A stretch of DNA of 64,000 bases, from NCBI GenBank assembly GCA_016219375.1, contig JACRNC010000004.1:1-64000 (forward strand). The letters are read 5' to 3'. The notes under the pieces are model-generated. The model saw nothing but the letters and a program-made list of their open reading frames with translations. It was not told where the DNA came from and ran no database searches. Position numbers and translations under genes: made by a program. This DNA comes from Burkholderiales bacterium (GTDB lineage Bacteria > Pseudomonadota > Gammaproteobacteria > Burkholderiales > Burkholderiaceae_C). Below are positions 28,821-39,407 of the stretch, piece by piece (position 1 is the first letter of the stretch; each line of letters opens with the position of its first letter).

Positions 28821-29837
28821 TCACAGCACCACCGGCTCGGGCTCCAGCCGGATGCCGAAGCGGCCGTAAACGCTTTCCTGGATGGCGCGGGCCAGCGTCA
28901 GCACCTCCGCCCCGATGGCGCCGCCGCGGTTGACCAGCACCAGGGCCTGCTTCTCGTAGACACCCGCCTGGCCCACGCTCTTGCCCTTCCAGCCGCAGGC
29001 GTCGATCAGCCAGCCGGCGGCCAGCTTCACGCTGCCGTCGGGCATGGGGTAGTGCACGATCTCCGGGTCGCGGCCGATGATGTCGCGGCACTGCTCCTCG
29101 GTCACCACCGGGTTCTTGAAGAAGCTGCCGGCATTGCCGATCACCGCCGGGTCGGGCAGCTTGGCGCGGCGGATCTGGCACACCCAGTCGAAGACCTGCC
29201 GCGGCGACGGCGCGCTGATGCCGGCCTCGTGCATCTTGCGCTCCAGGTCCAGGTAGCCCAGCTCGGACTGCCACGGCCTGGGCAGGCGAAAGCGCACGCG
29301 GGTGATCAGGCTCTTGCCGGCCAGCTCGTGCTTGAAGATGCTGTCGCGGTAGCCGAAGCGGCAGGCCGCGCGCGGCAGGGTGGCGCGCCGCCCGGTGGTG
29401 AAGTCCACCAGGTCCAGCGAGTCGAAGCGGTCCTTCAGCTCCACGCCATAGGCGCCGATGTTCTGCACCGGCGAGGCGCCCACGGTGCCGGGGATCAGTG
29501 CCAGGTTCTCCAGCCCCGGGATGCCGTGGTCCAGCGTCCACTCGACCAGGCCGTGCCAGCTCTCGCCGGCACCGGCCTCGACGATCCAGCAGTCCTCGCG
29601 CTCCTCGGCGATGCGCTTGCCCAGGATTTCCACCTTGAGCACCACCGGCTGCACGTCGCGCGTGAGCACGATGTTGCTGCCGCCGCCCAGCACGAACTTG
29701 GGCGCGATGCCCAGCTCCGGGTGGTCCACCACGCGGCGCACGTCGGCTTCTTCATGAATGCGCACCAGCGTGCGTGCTACGGCCGGCAGGCCGAAGCTGT
29801 TGTAGTCCCGCAGGCTGACGTTGCGCTCGATGTGCAT
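28821..29837 (-). CDS. murB: UDP-N-acetylenolpyruvoylglucosamine reductase
   Basis: An FAD enzyme that makes UDP-MurNAc for peptidoglycan. The 338-residue type I MurB begins [22 protein letters not shown]-binding motifs are [13 protein letters not shown] and [21 protein letters not shown]. The catalytic Ser is in [14 protein letters not shown], and the acidic residue in [11 protein letters not shown] closes the active site. ATG 29837 is preferred to an in-frame TTG 18 bases upstream. GAAAAT lies 6 nt before the ATG, so the message may be leaderless. It is divergent from yajQ by 50 bp. Confidence 0.96.
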   Translation of the reverse strand: MHIERNVSLRDYNSFGLPAVARTLVRIHEEADVRRVVDHPELGIAPKFVLGGGSNIVLTRDVQPVVLKVEILGKRIAEEREDCWIVEAGAGESWHGLVEWTLDHGIPGLENLALIPGTVGASPVQNIGAYGVELKDRFDSLDLVDFTTGRRATLPRAACRFGYRDSIFKHELAGKSLITRVRFRLPRPWQSELGYLDLERKMHEAGISAPSPRQVFDWVCQIRRAKLPDPAVIGNAGSFFKNPVVTEEQCRDIIGRDPEIVHYPMPDGSVKLAAGWLIDACGWKGKSVGQAGVYEKQALVLVNRGGAIGAEVLTLARAIQESVYGRFGIRLEPEPVVL

Positions 29838-29887
29838 GGCAGAATTTTCGCCCAACCCGCCTCTCCGGCCCTTTCTGCCCCTGCGCC

Positions 29888-30373
29888 ATGCCCAGCTTTG
29901 ACACCGTCCTCGAACCCGATCTCGTTGAAGTGCGCAACGCGGTGGACCAGGCCAACAAGGAGGTCGGCACGCGCTTCGACTTCAAGGGGTCGAGCGCCAA
30001 GATCGAGCACAAGGACAAGGAGATCACGCTCTACGGCGACAGCGATTTCCAGGTCGGCCAGGTGCGCGACGTGCTGACCGCCAAGATGACCAAGCGCCAG
30101 GTCGATGTGCGCTTCCTCGACTTCGGCGACATCGAGAAGATCGGCGGCGACAAGGTCAAGCAACTGGTCAAGGTCAAGGCCGGCATCGAAGCCGAACTGG
30201 CCAAAAAGATCGTCAAGCTGATCAAGGACAGCAAGCTCAAGGTGAGCGCCAGCATCCAGGGCGACACGGTGCGCGTGCAGGGCGCCAAGCGCGACGACCT
30301 GCAGGCCGCCATCGCGCTGATGCGCAAGGACATCACCGAGGTGCCGCTGTCGTTCAACAACTTCCGCGACTGA
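29888..30373 (+). CDS. yajQ: YajQ-family nucleotide-binding protein
   Basis: A 161-residue cytoplasmic protein with two ferredoxin-like domains. It has [20 protein letters not shown], the [12 protein letters not shown] strand and a C-terminal [14 protein letters not shown], all standard. Homologues bind cyclic di-GMP in Xanthomonas and act as transcriptional coregulators. In other species they bind RNA or GTP. Full length and intact. It shares a short divergent promoter region with murB. Confidence 0.94.
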   Translation: MPSFDTVLEPDLVEVRNAVDQANKEVGTRFDFKGSSAKIEHKDKEITLYGDSDFQVGQVRDVLTAKMTKRQVDVRFLDFGDIEKIGGDKVKQLVKVKAGIEAELAKKIVKLIKDSKLKVSASIQGDTVRVQGAKRDDLQAAIALMRKDITEVPLSFNNFRD

Positions 30374-30419
30374 GCGGCTGCACGCAGCAGCCGGCATGTC
30401 GCGCATCGGGGAGGGTGAG

Positions 30420-31067
30420 ATGCGCGTGATCCTGATGGCCGGCCTGCTGGCCGCAGCATCCATCGGCATGGCGCACGCACAGAGCGTGACCATGACCGGT
30501 GCGATGGGCAACCGGGCCCTGCTGATCGTCGATGGCGGGGCGCCGAAGGCCGTGGCCGCGGGCGAGACCCATCGCGGCGTGAAGGTCGTCAGCGTCTCCG
30601 GCGGCCAGGCCGTGGTCGAGGTCGGCGGCCAGCGGCAGGTGCTGGCCATCGGCTCCGGGCCCGTGGCCTTCAAGGGCGCGGGCGGGGGCTCTGGTGCCGG
30701 CACGCGCATCGTGCTGACGGCGGGCACGGGCGGCCATTTCCTGTCGGCGGGCCAGATCAACGGCCGCGCGGTGCAGTTCATGGTGGACACCGGCGCCACC
30801 TCCGTGTCCATCGGCCGCGCGGAGGCCGACCGCCTGGGCATCAAGTACCAGGACGGCCAGCCCATCATGCTGAGCACGGCCAACGGCCTGGCCCAGGGCT
30901 GGCGCGTGAGCCTGGGCTCGGTGCGCATCCAGGACGTGGAAGTGCATGGCGTGGAGGCCACGGTCACGCCGCAGTCCATGCCCTTCGTGCTGCTGGGCAA
31001 CAGCTTCCTGACGCGCTTCCAGATGAAGCGCGAGAACGACACGCTGATGCTGGATCGGCGGTACTGA
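30420..31067 (+). CDS. Retropepsin-like aspartic protease, exported or membrane-anchored
   Basis: GGGAGG at 30409-30414 sets the start at ATG 30420 rather than 30396. The 215-residue product begins with a signal peptide (MRVILMAGLLAAASIGMAHA). The catalytic clan-AA domain (about 108-215) has FMVDTGATSVSIG, where DTGA is the active-site loop, and FVLLGNSFL, the hydrophobic flap-end motif. Proteins of this TIGR02281-like group dimerise like retroviral proteases. Substrates are unknown. It lies 46 bp after yajQ on the same strand and could be co-transcribed. Confidence 0.86.
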   Translation: MRVILMAGLLAAASIGMAHAQSVTMTGAMGNRALLIVDGGAPKAVAAGETHRGVKVVSVSGGQAVVEVGGQRQVLAIGSGPVAFKGAGGGSGAGTRIVLTAGTGGHFLSAGQINGRAVQFMVDTGATSVSIGRAEADRLGIKYQDGQPIMLSTANGLAQGWRVSLGSVRIQDVEVHGVEATVTPQSMPFVLLGNSFLTRFQMKRENDTLMLDRRY

Positions 31068-31129
31068 GCATCGCGTCCGTCGGCGGCTTGCAGCCGGCTC
31101 TCGCCTCGGTCTGCCGGCCGTGGCGCGCG

Positions 31130-33025
31130 TCAGCGCTGCGGGGAGGGGGGCGAGACAGGCTCGCGCCCTGCGGCCCGCTCGTTGGCCAGCGCATCGCCCT
31201 GCCAGTCCCCGCCCGGCGCACGCTGGCGTTGCGCCTGGCGCTCCTGGGCGAACAGCTCCTCCAACTGCTGCCGGCCTTGCTTGGCCAGGGCCACCAGCTG
31301 CGCTTCGTCGCGGTGATGGGGCCACATGCGCTCCAGCTGCTCCACCGAATGGCGGCGGAAGCGCTGGGCCAGTTGGCGGGCGCGCATGGGGCTCCAGCCC
31401 ATGGCCTCCAGCACGCTGCGGCCGCTGCGCAGGGCGGCGTCCAGCGTCTCGCGCTCGATCAGCGCCACGCCCCGGTCGCGCAGGGCGTAGTAGTGCTGCA
31501 CGTTGCGCGCCCGGGCGATCAGCGTGAGCTGCGGGAAGTGCTGCCGCGCCAGGTCCACGATGCGCAGGCTCTGCTCGATGTCGTCCACCGCCACCACCAG
31601 CACGCGGGCCGTGGCGGCGCCGGCGGTGCGCAGCAGGTCCAGCCGGGTCGCGTCGCCATAGAACACGCGAAAGCCGAAGCGGCGCAGCGCGGCCACCTGC
31701 TCGGCATCGTGGTCCAGCACCGTGCCGCGCAGGCCATTGGCGTACAGCAGCCGCCCGACGATCTGCCCGTAGCGGCCAAAGCCCGCGATGATCACCGGCG
31801 CATCCTGCGGCTCGTCCGACGCGGCCTGCGCGGCAGCCGCCGGCACGGCGTCCTGGCGGGCGGCACGGCGGGACAGCGCTTCGGACGCGGCCAGCAGCAC
31901 CGGCGTGAGCAGCATGGACAAGGCCACGCCGCCGACCAGGGTGGAGCCGGTGGCCGCATCGAAGAGCCCCGCGCCCGTTGCGCCCTGGAAGACGACGAAG
32001 GCGAACTCCCCGCCCTGGGCCAGCAGGCAGACGAAGACGCGGCGCTCGCCCGCCGGCAGGCCCATGGCGCGGGCCAGCACGGCCATCACCGCGGCCTTGA
32101 CGATGAGCAGTGCGCCCAGCACGGCCAGCAGCGGCCCCGGATGGGCCACCAGCGCCCGGAAGTCGATGCCCATGCCGACGGCCATGAAGAACAGGCCCAG
32201 CAGCAGGCCCTTGAAGGGCTCGACATCGGTCTCCAGCTCGCGCTTGTATTCGCTCTCGGCCAGCAGCACGCCGCCCAGGAAGGCGCCCAGCGCCATGGAC
32301 AGCCCCACCCACTGCATCAGCCAGGCGATGCCGGCGACCAGCCCCAGCGCCGCGGCGGTGAACACCTCGGGCGAGCCGCTGCGGGCGATCCAGCGCAGAC
32401 CGTGGCGCAGCAGCGGCCGGCCCAGCAGCAGGATGGCGGCGATGGCGCCCACCGCCCGTGCGGCATCGGCCCACGGCAGGCCGCCGCCGTGCTGCCCGGC
32501 CAGCAGCGGCACGACGGCCAGGATGGGGATGGCAGCCACGTCCTGGAAGAGCAGGATGGCCAGGCCCGCCTGGCCGGATGGGGTGGGCAGCAGGTTGCGC
32601 TCGCCCATCACTTGCAGGGCGGCCGCGGTGGATGACAAGGCCAGGCCCAGCCCCGCGACCAGGGCCACCGGCAGGCTCACGCCCGCGGCCATGGCGATGG
32701 CGGCAATCACCGCGGCGCAGCCCAGCACCTGCACCGTGCCCCAGCCGAAGATCGGGCGGCGCAGCGTCCACAGCCGGCGTGGCTCCAGCTCCAGGCCGAT
32801 CAGGAACAGCATCAGCACCACGCCGAACTCGGCCAGGTGCAGCACCGTCTGCGGGTCGGGCAGCAGGTTCAGGGCGTAGGGGCCGACGACGATGCCGGCC
32901 ACCAGGTAGCCGATGATGGAGCCCAGCCCCAGCCGCCGGGCCAGCGGCACCACGGCCACGGTGGCGCCCAGGTAGACCAGGCTGTTGACCAGCCAGGCGC
33001 TGCCCGCCGTGCCGGCGGCGCTCAT
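31130..33025 (-). CDS. kefC: Glutathione-regulated K+/H+ antiporter, KefB/KefC type
   Basis: A 631-residue protein with an N-terminal CPA2 antiporter domain of about 12 helices (LVAGIVVGPYALNLLPDP, FGVVLMLFLIGLELEPR, GLALSSTAAALQVM). A cytosolic TrkA-N domain (about 410-530) opens VIIAGFGRYGQIVGRLL. A charged C-terminal tail follows. In E. coli the protein exports K+ and acidifies the cytoplasm when electrophiles deplete glutathione. Its ATG overlaps the stop of the upstream quinone-reductase gene (ATGA at 33022-33025), which is its expected ancillary subunit. Confidence 0.92.
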   Translation of the reverse strand: MSAAGTAGSAWLVNSLVYLGATVAVVPLARRLGLGSIIGYLVAGIVVGPYALNLLPDPQTVLHLAEFGVVLMLFLIGLELEPRRLWTLRRPIFGWGTVQVLGCAAVIAAIAMAAGVSLPVALVAGLGLALSSTAAALQVMGERNLLPTPSGQAGLAILLFQDVAAIPILAVVPLLAGQHGGGLPWADAARAVGAIAAILLLGRPLLRHGLRWIARSGSPEVFTAAALGLVAGIAWLMQWVGLSMALGAFLGGVLLAESEYKRELETDVEPFKGLLLGLFFMAVGMGIDFRALVAHPGPLLAVLGALLIVKAAVMAVLARAMGLPAGERRVFVCLLAQGGEFAFVVFQGATGAGLFDAATGSTLVGGVALSMLLTPVLLAASEALSRRAARQDAVPAAAAQAASDEPQDAPVIIAGFGRYGQIVGRLLYANGLRGTVLDHDAEQVAALRRFGFRVFYGDATRLDLLRTAGAATARVLVVAVDDIEQSLRIVDLARQHFPQLTLIARARNVQHYYALRDRGVALIERETLDAALRSGRSVLEAMGWSPMRARQLAQRFRRHSVEQLERMWPHHRDEAQLVALAKQGRQQLEELFAQERQAQRQRAPGGDWQGDALANERAAGREPVSPPSPQR

Positions 33026-33669
33026 GCCGCGCTCCGCTGCATCTCGTCGGGTTGTGGCCGGTCGGCGCCGGGGACGCTGCAGGCCGGGCAGTCGGGCAGG
33101 GCGGTCATCTCCGGCCAATGGGGATAGCTCGCCAGCCGCTCGGCATAGAGCCGGGCGTGCGCATCCAGCACCTCGTCGGCCGCCGCCTGTGCCCCGTGCA
33201 GCACCAGCGGCGGCAGGAAACGCATGCCGCACACCGCAGCCGTCTGCTCATAGGGCGGCAGGAAGGCGTCGAAGAAATACCGGTTGTAGCCATCGGGCCG
33301 GTAGGCCGACTCCGCACCGCCGGTGGACGTGGCCAGCCACAGGTCCTTGCCGCGCAGCGCCGTGCCACCCGGCCCGTAGGCCCAGCCGAAGGTCAGCACC
33401 TCGTCCACCCACTGCTTCATCAGCGCCGGCATGCCGTACCAGTGCGTCGGGTGCTGCCACACCACCAGGTCGGCCCGGCTCAGCTGCGCCTGCTCGGCCG
33501 GCACGTCGATGTCGAAGTCGGGGTACAGCCGTGCCAGGTCGCACACCTCCACGGTTTGCCCCGCCCGGCTGACGGCCGCGGCCGCCTCGGCCATGCGGCG
33601 GTTGGCGCGCGAATGGGGCAGGTCGGGATGGGCCAGCAGGATGAGGACGTGGGGCATGGTGGTCGGCAT
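33022..33669 (-). CDS. kefF: KefF-like NAD(P)H quinone oxidoreductase, ancillary subunit of Kef
   Basis: A 215-residue flavodoxin-fold protein. It has HVLILLAHPDLPHSRANR, the HPTHWYGMPALMKQWVDEVL helix and TSTGGAESAYRP, as in KefF/KefG and MdaB. Such proteins bind FMN, reduce quinones and activate the Kef channel. It is first in a two-gene operon and overlaps kefC by four bases, as expected for a matched pair. Near the C-terminus CPAC adds two Cys not usual in the family. Confidence 0.9.
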   Translation of the reverse strand: MPTTMPHVLILLAHPDLPHSRANRRMAEAAAAVSRAGQTVEVCDLARLYPDFDIDVPAEQAQLSRADLVVWQHPTHWYGMPALMKQWVDEVLTFGWAYGPGGTALRGKDLWLATSTGGAESAYRPDGYNRYFFDAFLPPYEQTAAVCGMRFLPPLVLHGAQAAADEVLDAHARLYAERLASYPHWPEMTALPDCPACSVPGADRPQPDEMQRSAA

Positions 33670-33933
33670 TGGGGGGCGGGGCGGCGGGAGGCGGCATGGC
33701 GGGTCGTCGCACGCCCGGCCGGGTGAGGCATCGGCGTCCTGCAGTGAGGACTGAACCCCGAGCCCCTACCATAAGCCAGCCCCTTGCCGCGCTTGCCGCG
33801 CCCTTGCCGCGCCCGCGCATGGCTTCATGCCCGGCACCGGCATGCGTTCCGACATGCGCCTTGCCGCTTTCGCATGTGGGGTCTGCGTGGCGTGCCCGCC
33901 CATCGGCTTGACTGGCCTTCGTTTCCCTCTCCC

Positions 33934-34704
33934 ATGCCCTCTGCCCGCCCGCCCACACTCGCCCTGCGCGACATCCTCTTCACCCAGGGCTTCGGCACCC
34001 GCCGAACCTGCGACGCGCTGATCCTGGGCGGCCATGTACGCGTCGCAGGGCAGATGGTGGACGACCCCCGGGCGGCCTTCGCTACCGACCGCCTGGTCTT
34101 CGAGGTGGACGGCGTCGCCTGGCCGTATCACGACAAGGCGCTCATCCTGCTGCACAAGCCGGCCGGCTATGAATGCTCGCTCAGGCCCTCGGCCTGGCCG
34201 GGCGTGCACACGCTGCTGCCGCCGCCGCTGCGCCAGCGCGGCGTGCAGCCCATCGGCCGGCTGGATCAGGACACGACCGGGCTGCTGCTGCTGACCGACG
34301 ACGGCACGCTGCTGCATCGCCTGACGTCGCCCAAGCATCATGTGCCCAAGGTCTATCACGCCCGCACGGTGCATCCGGTGACGACCGGGCAATGCGCCCG
34401 GCTGGTCGACGGCGTGGTGCTGCACGATGACCCGCAGCCCGTGCGCGCCGCGGCCGCCCGCCCGCTGGACGACCATCTGCTGGAGCTGACCCTCACCCAA
34501 GGCAAGTACCACCAGGTCAAGCGCATGGTGGCCGCGGTGAGCAACCGGGTGGAGGCGCTGCACCGGGTGGCTTTCGGGACGCTGAGCTTGCCGCCGGACC
34601 TGGCGCCTGGGCAGTGGCGGTGGGTGCGTGAGCAGGATCTGTTCGGCACGCCGGCCGCCCGGCCCGCGAACACGGGGCATGGGCCCGGCTCAACTGCGGG
34701 CTGA
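33934..34704 (+). CDS. rsuA: 16S rRNA pseudouridine(516) synthase
   Basis: A 256-residue RsuA-type enzyme. An S4 RNA-binding domain (about 1-60, RDILFTQGFGTRRTCDALI) is followed by the synthase domain with catalytic Asp in PIGRLDQDTTGLLLLTDDG (about 105-123) and GKYHQVKRMVAAVSN near residue 190. It modifies U516 of 16S rRNA during small-subunit assembly. ATG 33934 gives the family N-terminus. Longer in-frame starts upstream lack homology. RluE/RluB specificity cannot be fully excluded. Confidence 0.88.
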   Translation: MPSARPPTLALRDILFTQGFGTRRTCDALILGGHVRVAGQMVDDPRAAFATDRLVFEVDGVAWPYHDKALILLHKPAGYECSLRPSAWPGVHTLLPPPLRQRGVQPIGRLDQDTTGLLLLTDDGTLLHRLTSPKHHVPKVYHARTVHPVTTGQCARLVDGVVLHDDPQPVRAAAARPLDDHLLELTLTQGKYHQVKRMVAAVSNRVEALHRVAFGTLSLPPDLAPGQWRWVREQDLFGTPAARPANTGHGPGSTAG

Positions 34705-34767
34705 CGCGCAGTGCCGCCCGCTGCGGGCTGCCGAACAATCCGCCGGTCTGCGATCCCAAGCGTTGCC

Positions 34768-35211
34768 ATGCCATCCTTGCCCTCTCTGCTCTGGTCCCTG
34801 CTCTGGCGCAGCCTGCTGCTGCTCGTCGTCATGCGGCTGGCGCTGCAGTTCGGCGTGGAGGCGCTGATGCGCGGGGCGACGCCGGTAGACCAGCTGCGCT
34901 GGGCGCCGGCGCTGCTGTGGGCGCTGATGTCTTTGCTCACCGGCGTGCTGGCGGTGGTGCCCGGGGCGCTGCAACGCCTGCTGGCCGGCGGGCGGCTCGG
35001 GCTGCAGCCGCTGCAGTGGCGGCTCTTCGGCGTCGGCACGGCCGTCTACGACATGACGATGGCCGTGGTCAGCTACCTGCTGGCCGCGCAGGGCACGCCG
35101 GCGCAGGCGATGGCGTTCCGGGTCTACGGCTTCCTGCCGGTCTTCGGGGTGGCGGTGCTGCTGCTGACGCTGGCCGTGCGGCGCGCGGGCCGGCGGGCGG
35201 CAGCCGCCTGA
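34768..35211 (+). CDS. Small four-helix membrane protein of unknown function
   Basis: A 147-residue protein with four hydrophobic segments: LLWRSLLLLVVMRLALQF, LLWALMSLLTGVLAVVPGAL, FGVGTAVYDMTMAVVSYLL and FLPVFGVAVLLLTLAV. Charged residues are few and lie in loops (EALMRGATPVDQLRW). I do not recognise a family. It lies between rsuA and ribF on the same strand, with no terminator seen before or after it. Confidence 0.7.
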   Translation: MPSLPSLLWSLLWRSLLLLVVMRLALQFGVEALMRGATPVDQLRWAPALLWALMSLLTGVLAVVPGALQRLLAGGRLGLQPLQWRLFGVGTAVYDMTMAVVSYLLAAQGTPAQAMAFRVYGFLPVFGVAVLLLTLAVRRAGRRAAAA

Positions 35212-35288
35212 TCGACGCCGACGGCCGCGGGCCCCACGACCATCGCCGCGCCGCCTGGCCGCGCCCGGCATGGCGCAGACCACCCGGG

Positions 35289-35294
35289 GATAAT
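35289..35294 (+). promoter_or_regulatory. Putative -10 box of ribF
   Basis: GATAAT lies 8 nt before the ribF ATG in otherwise G+C-rich DNA. Transcription from here would start at or next to the start codon, and no Shine-Dalgarno sequence is present. No clear -35 is seen. Confidence 0.4.
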
Positions 35295-35302
35295 CCCGCC
35301 CC

Positions 35303-36343
35303 ATGCGGATCTATCGTGGCTTGCATTCCACCCGGCAGGCGCTGGCCCGGGGTGAGCGGGGCGGCTGTGCGCTGACCATCGGCAACTTCGACGGCGTGCA
35401 CCGCGGCCATCAGGCCATGCTGGCCCTGCTGCGCAACGAGGCCCGCCACCGCGGCCTGCCCAGCTGCGTGATGACCTTCGAGCCGCATCCGCGCGACCAC
35501 TTCGCCCGCGTCGCCGGCCGGCCCGAGCTGGCCCCGGCGCGCATTGCCACCCTGCGCGACAAGCTGATCGAGCTGGAGGCCTGTGGCGTCGATGAGGTGG
35601 TGGTCATGCCGTTCGACGATCGGCTGGCCTCGCTCAGCCCGCAGGCCTTCATCGACGACATCCTGCTGGCTGGCCTGGGCACGCGTTACCTCTTGGTCGG
35701 CGACGACTTCCGCTTCGGCGCGCGCCGGGCCGGCGACTATGCGCTGCTGGATGAGGCGGGTGAGCAGGCCGGGTTCGACGTGGCGCGCATGCTCAGCTAC
35801 GAGGTGCACGGCCTGCGCGTGTCCAGCTCGGCCGTGCGCGACGCGCTGGCTGCTGGCGACATGGAGCAGGCGGCGCGGCTGCTGGGCCGGCCCTATGCCA
35901 TCAGCGGCCATGTGATCCACGGCCGCAAGCTGGGCCGGGCGCTGGGTGAGTCGGCCACCGGCCGCGCGGACGGGTTCCGCACGCTGAACCTGCGCTTCGG
36001 CCATCCCAAGCCGGCTGCCAGCGGCATCTTCGCCGTGCGCACCCACGGGCTGGCGGATGAGCCGCTGGACGGCGTGGCCTCGCTGGGCGTGCGGCCGACC
36101 ATCGAGGATGCCGGCCGCGTGCTGCTGGAAGCGCACTGCCTGGACTGGCCGGCCGCCCTGGGCGTGGAGGGGGGCTACGGTAGACTCGTGCGGGTGGAGC
36201 TGCTGCACAAACTCCGTGACGAGGCCCGCTACGACGGGCTGGACGCGCTGACCGCGGCCATCGCGGCCGACGTGGCCCATGCGCGCGACTGGTTTGCCGC
36301 CCACGCGGCGGTGCGCCGCCAGACCACCCGCGACCGAATTTGA
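35303..36343 (+). CDS. ribF: Bifunctional riboflavin kinase/FAD synthetase
   Basis: Converts riboflavin to FMN and FAD. The 346-residue protein has an N-terminal adenylyltransferase domain with [17 protein letters not shown] (about 25-41) and [18 protein letters not shown]. The C-terminal kinase domain begins [17 protein letters not shown] and includes [19 protein letters not shown]. The kinase nucleotide motif, normally LGFPT(A/L)NL, reads FRTLNL after a nine-residue insertion (ESATGRADG, about residues 216-224), an unusual change. The order ribF-ileS-lspA is conserved in proteobacteria. Confidence 0.94.
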   Translation: MRIYRGLHSTRQALARGERGGCALTIGNFDGVHRGHQAMLALLRNEARHRGLPSCVMTFEPHPRDHFARVAGRPELAPARIATLRDKLIELEACGVDEVVVMPFDDRLASLSPQAFIDDILLAGLGTRYLLVGDDFRFGARRAGDYALLDEAGEQAGFDVARMLSYEVHGLRVSSSAVRDALAAGDMEQAARLLGRPYAISGHVIHGRKLGRALGESATGRADGFRTLNLRFGHPKPAASGIFAVRTHGLADEPLDGVASLGVRPTIEDAGRVLLEAHCLDWPAALGVEGGYGRLVRVELLHKLRDEARYDGLDALTAAIAADVAHARDWFAAHAAVRRQTTRDRI

Positions 36344-36527
36344 CCGGTCCTGCCCGCCGCCGTGCCTGGCCACGCGGCGCGGCTCTCGGCCCGAGGCCGG
36401 CCGCCTGACGGGTGTGCGTGATGCCCGAAGCCGCCGGCCGGCCGCCCCACCCGAATCCGATCCCGCTGATTGCGGCCCGTTGCGCCTGCTCCCAGGCCAT
36501 GCGGCGCGGCCGACCGATGGAATGCCC

Positions 36528-39407
36528 ATGTCCAAGCCCGACACCCCCGCCACCGACGCGTCCGCCACGGATTACCGTGCCACGCTGAACCTGCCCGACA
36601 CGCCCTTCCCGATGCGCGGCGACCTGCCCAGGCGCGAGCCGGGCTGGGTGCAGCAGTGGGAAGAGCAGGGCATCTACAAGAAGCTGCGTGACGCGCGCTG
36701 CGGCGCGCCGAAGTTCGTCCTGCACGACGGCCCGCCCTATGCCAACGGCAAGATCCACATCGGCCACGCGGTCAACAAGATCCTGAAGGACATGATCGTC
36801 AAGGCGCGCCAGCTCAAGGGCCTGGACGCCATCTACGTGCCCGGCTGGGACTGCCACGGCCTGCCGATCGAGAACCAGATCGAGAAGACCCACGGCCGCA
36901 ACCTCAGCCGCGACGACGTGCAGGCCAAGGCCCGCGCCTATGCCGCCGAGCAGATCGACGGCCAGCGCGCGGACTTCAAGCGCCTGGGCGTGCTCGGTGA
37001 CTGGGCGCATCCGTACCGCACGATGGACTTCAGCAACGAGGCCGGCGAGATCCGCGCGCTCAAGCGCATCATGGAGCGCGGCTTCGTCTACCGTGGCCTC
37101 AAGCCGGTGTACTGGTGCTTCGACTGCGGCTCGTCGCTGGCCGAGTTCGAGATCGAGTACGCCGACAAGACCTCGCAGACGCTGGACGTGGCTTTCCTGG
37201 CCGCCCAGCCCGATGCGCTGGCCGCGGCCTTCGGCCTGGGCCGGCTGGACAAGGACGCCTTCGCCGTCATCTGGACGACCACCGCCTGGACCATCCCGGC
37301 CAACCAGGCGCTCAACGTCCACCCGGAGCTCAGCTACGCCCTGGTGGACACGCCCAAGGGCCTGCTGCTGCTGGCCGAGAGCCTGGTCGAGAAGGCCACG
37401 GCCCGCTACGGCTTTGAAGCGGGCGAGGTGAAGGTGCTGGCCACCACTGTCGGCGCCAAGCTGGACGGCCTGCGCTTCAAGCATCCCCTGGCCCAGGTGG
37501 ACGCCGGCTACGACCGCCAGAGCCCCATCTACCTGGCCGACTATGTCAGCGCCGAGGACGGCACGGGCATCGTGCATGCCGCGCCGGCCTACGGCGTGGA
37601 CGACTTCAACTCCTGCCTGGCCCACGGCCTGGCCTTCGACGCCATCCTCAACCCGGTGCAGGGCAATGGCGTCTATGCGGCCGACCTGCCGCTCTTCGGC
37701 GGCCAGCACATCTGGAAGGCCGCGCCGCTGATCATCCAGACGCTGCGCGACCACGGCCGGCTGCTGCACACCACCAACCTGCAGCACAGCTATCCGCACT
37801 GCTGGCGGCACAAGACGCCGGTGATCTTCCGCGCCGCGGCGCAGTGGTTCGTGCGCATGGACGAAGGCGAGGGCGTGTTCACGGTGGACAAGGCCGACAA
37901 GACCCTGCGCCAGCTTGCCCTGGATGCGATCGACCAGACGGCCTTCTACCCCGAGAACGGCCGCGCCCGGCTGCGCGACATGATCGCCAACCGGCCCGAC
38001 TGGTGCATCAGCCGCCAGCGCAACTGGGGCGTGCCGCTGCCTTTCTTCCTGCACAGGGTCACGGGCGAGCTGCATCCGGACACGCTGGCCCTGGTGGACC
38101 GCGCCGCTGCGCTGGTGGAGCAGGGCGGGGTGGAGGCCTGGGCCAAGCTGGATCCGGCCGAGTGGCTGGGCGAGCAGGCGGCAGACTATGCCAAGAGCAC
38201 CGACATCCTGGACGTGTGGTTCGACTCGGGTACCACCTTCTTCCATGTGCTCAACCCGCAGCAGGGCAGCCATCCCACGGCCGGCCATGCGCAGGGCCCG
38301 GAAGCCGACCTCTACCTGGAAGGCCACGACCAGCACCGCGGCTGGTTCCACAGCTCGCTGCTGGTGGCCTGCGCGATGTACGGCCGCGCGCCCTACAAGG
38401 GCCTGCTCACCCACGGCTTCACCGTGGACGGCAAGGGCCGCAAGATGAGCAAGTCGCTGGGCAACGTGATCGCACCGCAGGAGGTCAGCGACAAGCTGGG
38501 CGCGGAGATCATCCGCCTGTGGGTGGCCTCCACCGACTACTCCGGCGATCTGGGCATCGACGACAAGATCCTCGCCCGCGTGGTCGACGCCTACCGGCGC
38601 ATCCGCAACACGCTGCGCTTCCTGCTGGCCAATGTGTCGGACTTCGATGCTCGGATTGACGCCGTGCCGCTGGCCGAGCTGCTGGAGGTCGACCGCTACG
38701 CGCTGGCCCGCGCCGCGCAGCTGCAGGCCGACATCCTGGCCCACTACGAGGCCTATGAGTTCCACCCCGTGGTGGCCAAGCTGCAGGTCTATTGCTCCGA
38801 GGATCTGGGCGCCTTCTACCTGGACGTGCTCAAGGACCGGCTCTACACCACCGCGCCCAAGAGCCACGCCCGCCGCTCCGCCCAGACGGCGCTGTGGCAC
38901 CTGACGCACGCCATGCTGCGCTGGATGGCGCCCTTCCTCAGCTTCACGGCCGAGGAGGCATGGAAGGTGTTCGCCCAGGCCCAGGCCGGTGACACGATCT
39001 TCACCGAGACGTACTGGGACCTGGGCCAGCCGGATGCCGCGCTGCTGGAGAAGTGGTCGCGCATCCGCGCCGTGCGCGAGCTGGCCAACAAGGAGATCGA
39101 GGCCGTGCGCGAGCGCGGCGAGGTGGGCGCCTCGCTGCAGGCCGAGCTGACCATCGCCGCGCCGGCCGTGGATGCCGGGCTGCTGGCCTCGCTGGGCGAC
39201 GACCTGAAGTTCGTCTTCATCACCTCGTCGGCCGTCGTGCACGCCGCGGACGAACTGGCGGTGCAGGTCACGCCCTCCAAGGCGCCCAAGTGCGAACGCT
39301 GCTGGCACTACCGCAGCGACGTCGGCCATGACGCGGCCCACCCCACGCTGTGCGGACGCTGCACGGCCAACCTCTTCGGCGCGGGCGAGCCGCGCAAGGT
39401 GGCGTGA
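36528..39407 (+). CDS. ileS: Isoleucyl-tRNA synthetase
   Basis: A 959-residue class I synthetase, close to the E. coli length. The HIGH motif is in [15 protein letters not shown] (about residues 66-80). KMSKS is in [12 protein letters not shown] (about 636-647). The CP1 editing domain lies between them. The C-terminal zinc site is CERCWH and CGRC (about 921-945). The start is ATG 36528 (MSKPDTP), although ATG 36522 two codons earlier is possible. Its stop overlaps the lspA start (TGATG at 39405-39409), so the two are co-translated. Confidence 0.97.
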   Translation: MSKPDTPATDASATDYRATLNLPDTPFPMRGDLPRREPGWVQQWEEQGIYKKLRDARCGAPKFVLHDGPPYANGKIHIGHAVNKILKDMIVKARQLKGLDAIYVPGWDCHGLPIENQIEKTHGRNLSRDDVQAKARAYAAEQIDGQRADFKRLGVLGDWAHPYRTMDFSNEAGEIRALKRIMERGFVYRGLKPVYWCFDCGSSLAEFEIEYADKTSQTLDVAFLAAQPDALAAAFGLGRLDKDAFAVIWTTTAWTIPANQALNVHPELSYALVDTPKGLLLLAESLVEKATARYGFEAGEVKVLATTVGAKLDGLRFKHPLAQVDAGYDRQSPIYLADYVSAEDGTGIVHAAPAYGVDDFNSCLAHGLAFDAILNPVQGNGVYAADLPLFGGQHIWKAAPLIIQTLRDHGRLLHTTNLQHSYPHCWRHKTPVIFRAAAQWFVRMDEGEGVFTVDKADKTLRQLALDAIDQTAFYPENGRARLRDMIANRPDWCISRQRNWGVPLPFFLHRVTGELHPDTLALVDRAAALVEQGGVEAWAKLDPAEWLGEQAADYAKSTDILDVWFDSGTTFFHVLNPQQGSHPTAGHAQGPEADLYLEGHDQHRGWFHSSLLVACAMYGRAPYKGLLTHGFTVDGKGRKMSKSLGNVIAPQEVSDKLGAEIIRLWVASTDYSGDLGIDDKILARVVDAYRRIRNTLRFLLANVSDFDARIDAVPLAELLEVDRYALARAAQLQADILAHYEAYEFHPVVAKLQVYCSEDLGAFYLDVLKDRLYTTAPKSHARRSAQTALWHLTHAMLRWMAPFLSFTAEEAWKVFAQAQAGDTIFTETYWDLGQPDAALLEKWSRIRAVRELANKEIEAVRERGEVGASLQAELTIAAPAVDAGLLASLGDDLKFVFITSSAVVHAADELAVQVTPSKAPKCERCWHYRSDVGHDAAHPTLCGRCTANLFGAGEPRKVA

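Noticed and set aside
35901-39341. 1146-codon open frame on the minus strand opposite ribF/ileS
   Set aside because: It is complementary to the well-supported ileS gene and shows only His/Val/Ala/Gly-rich low-complexity translation.
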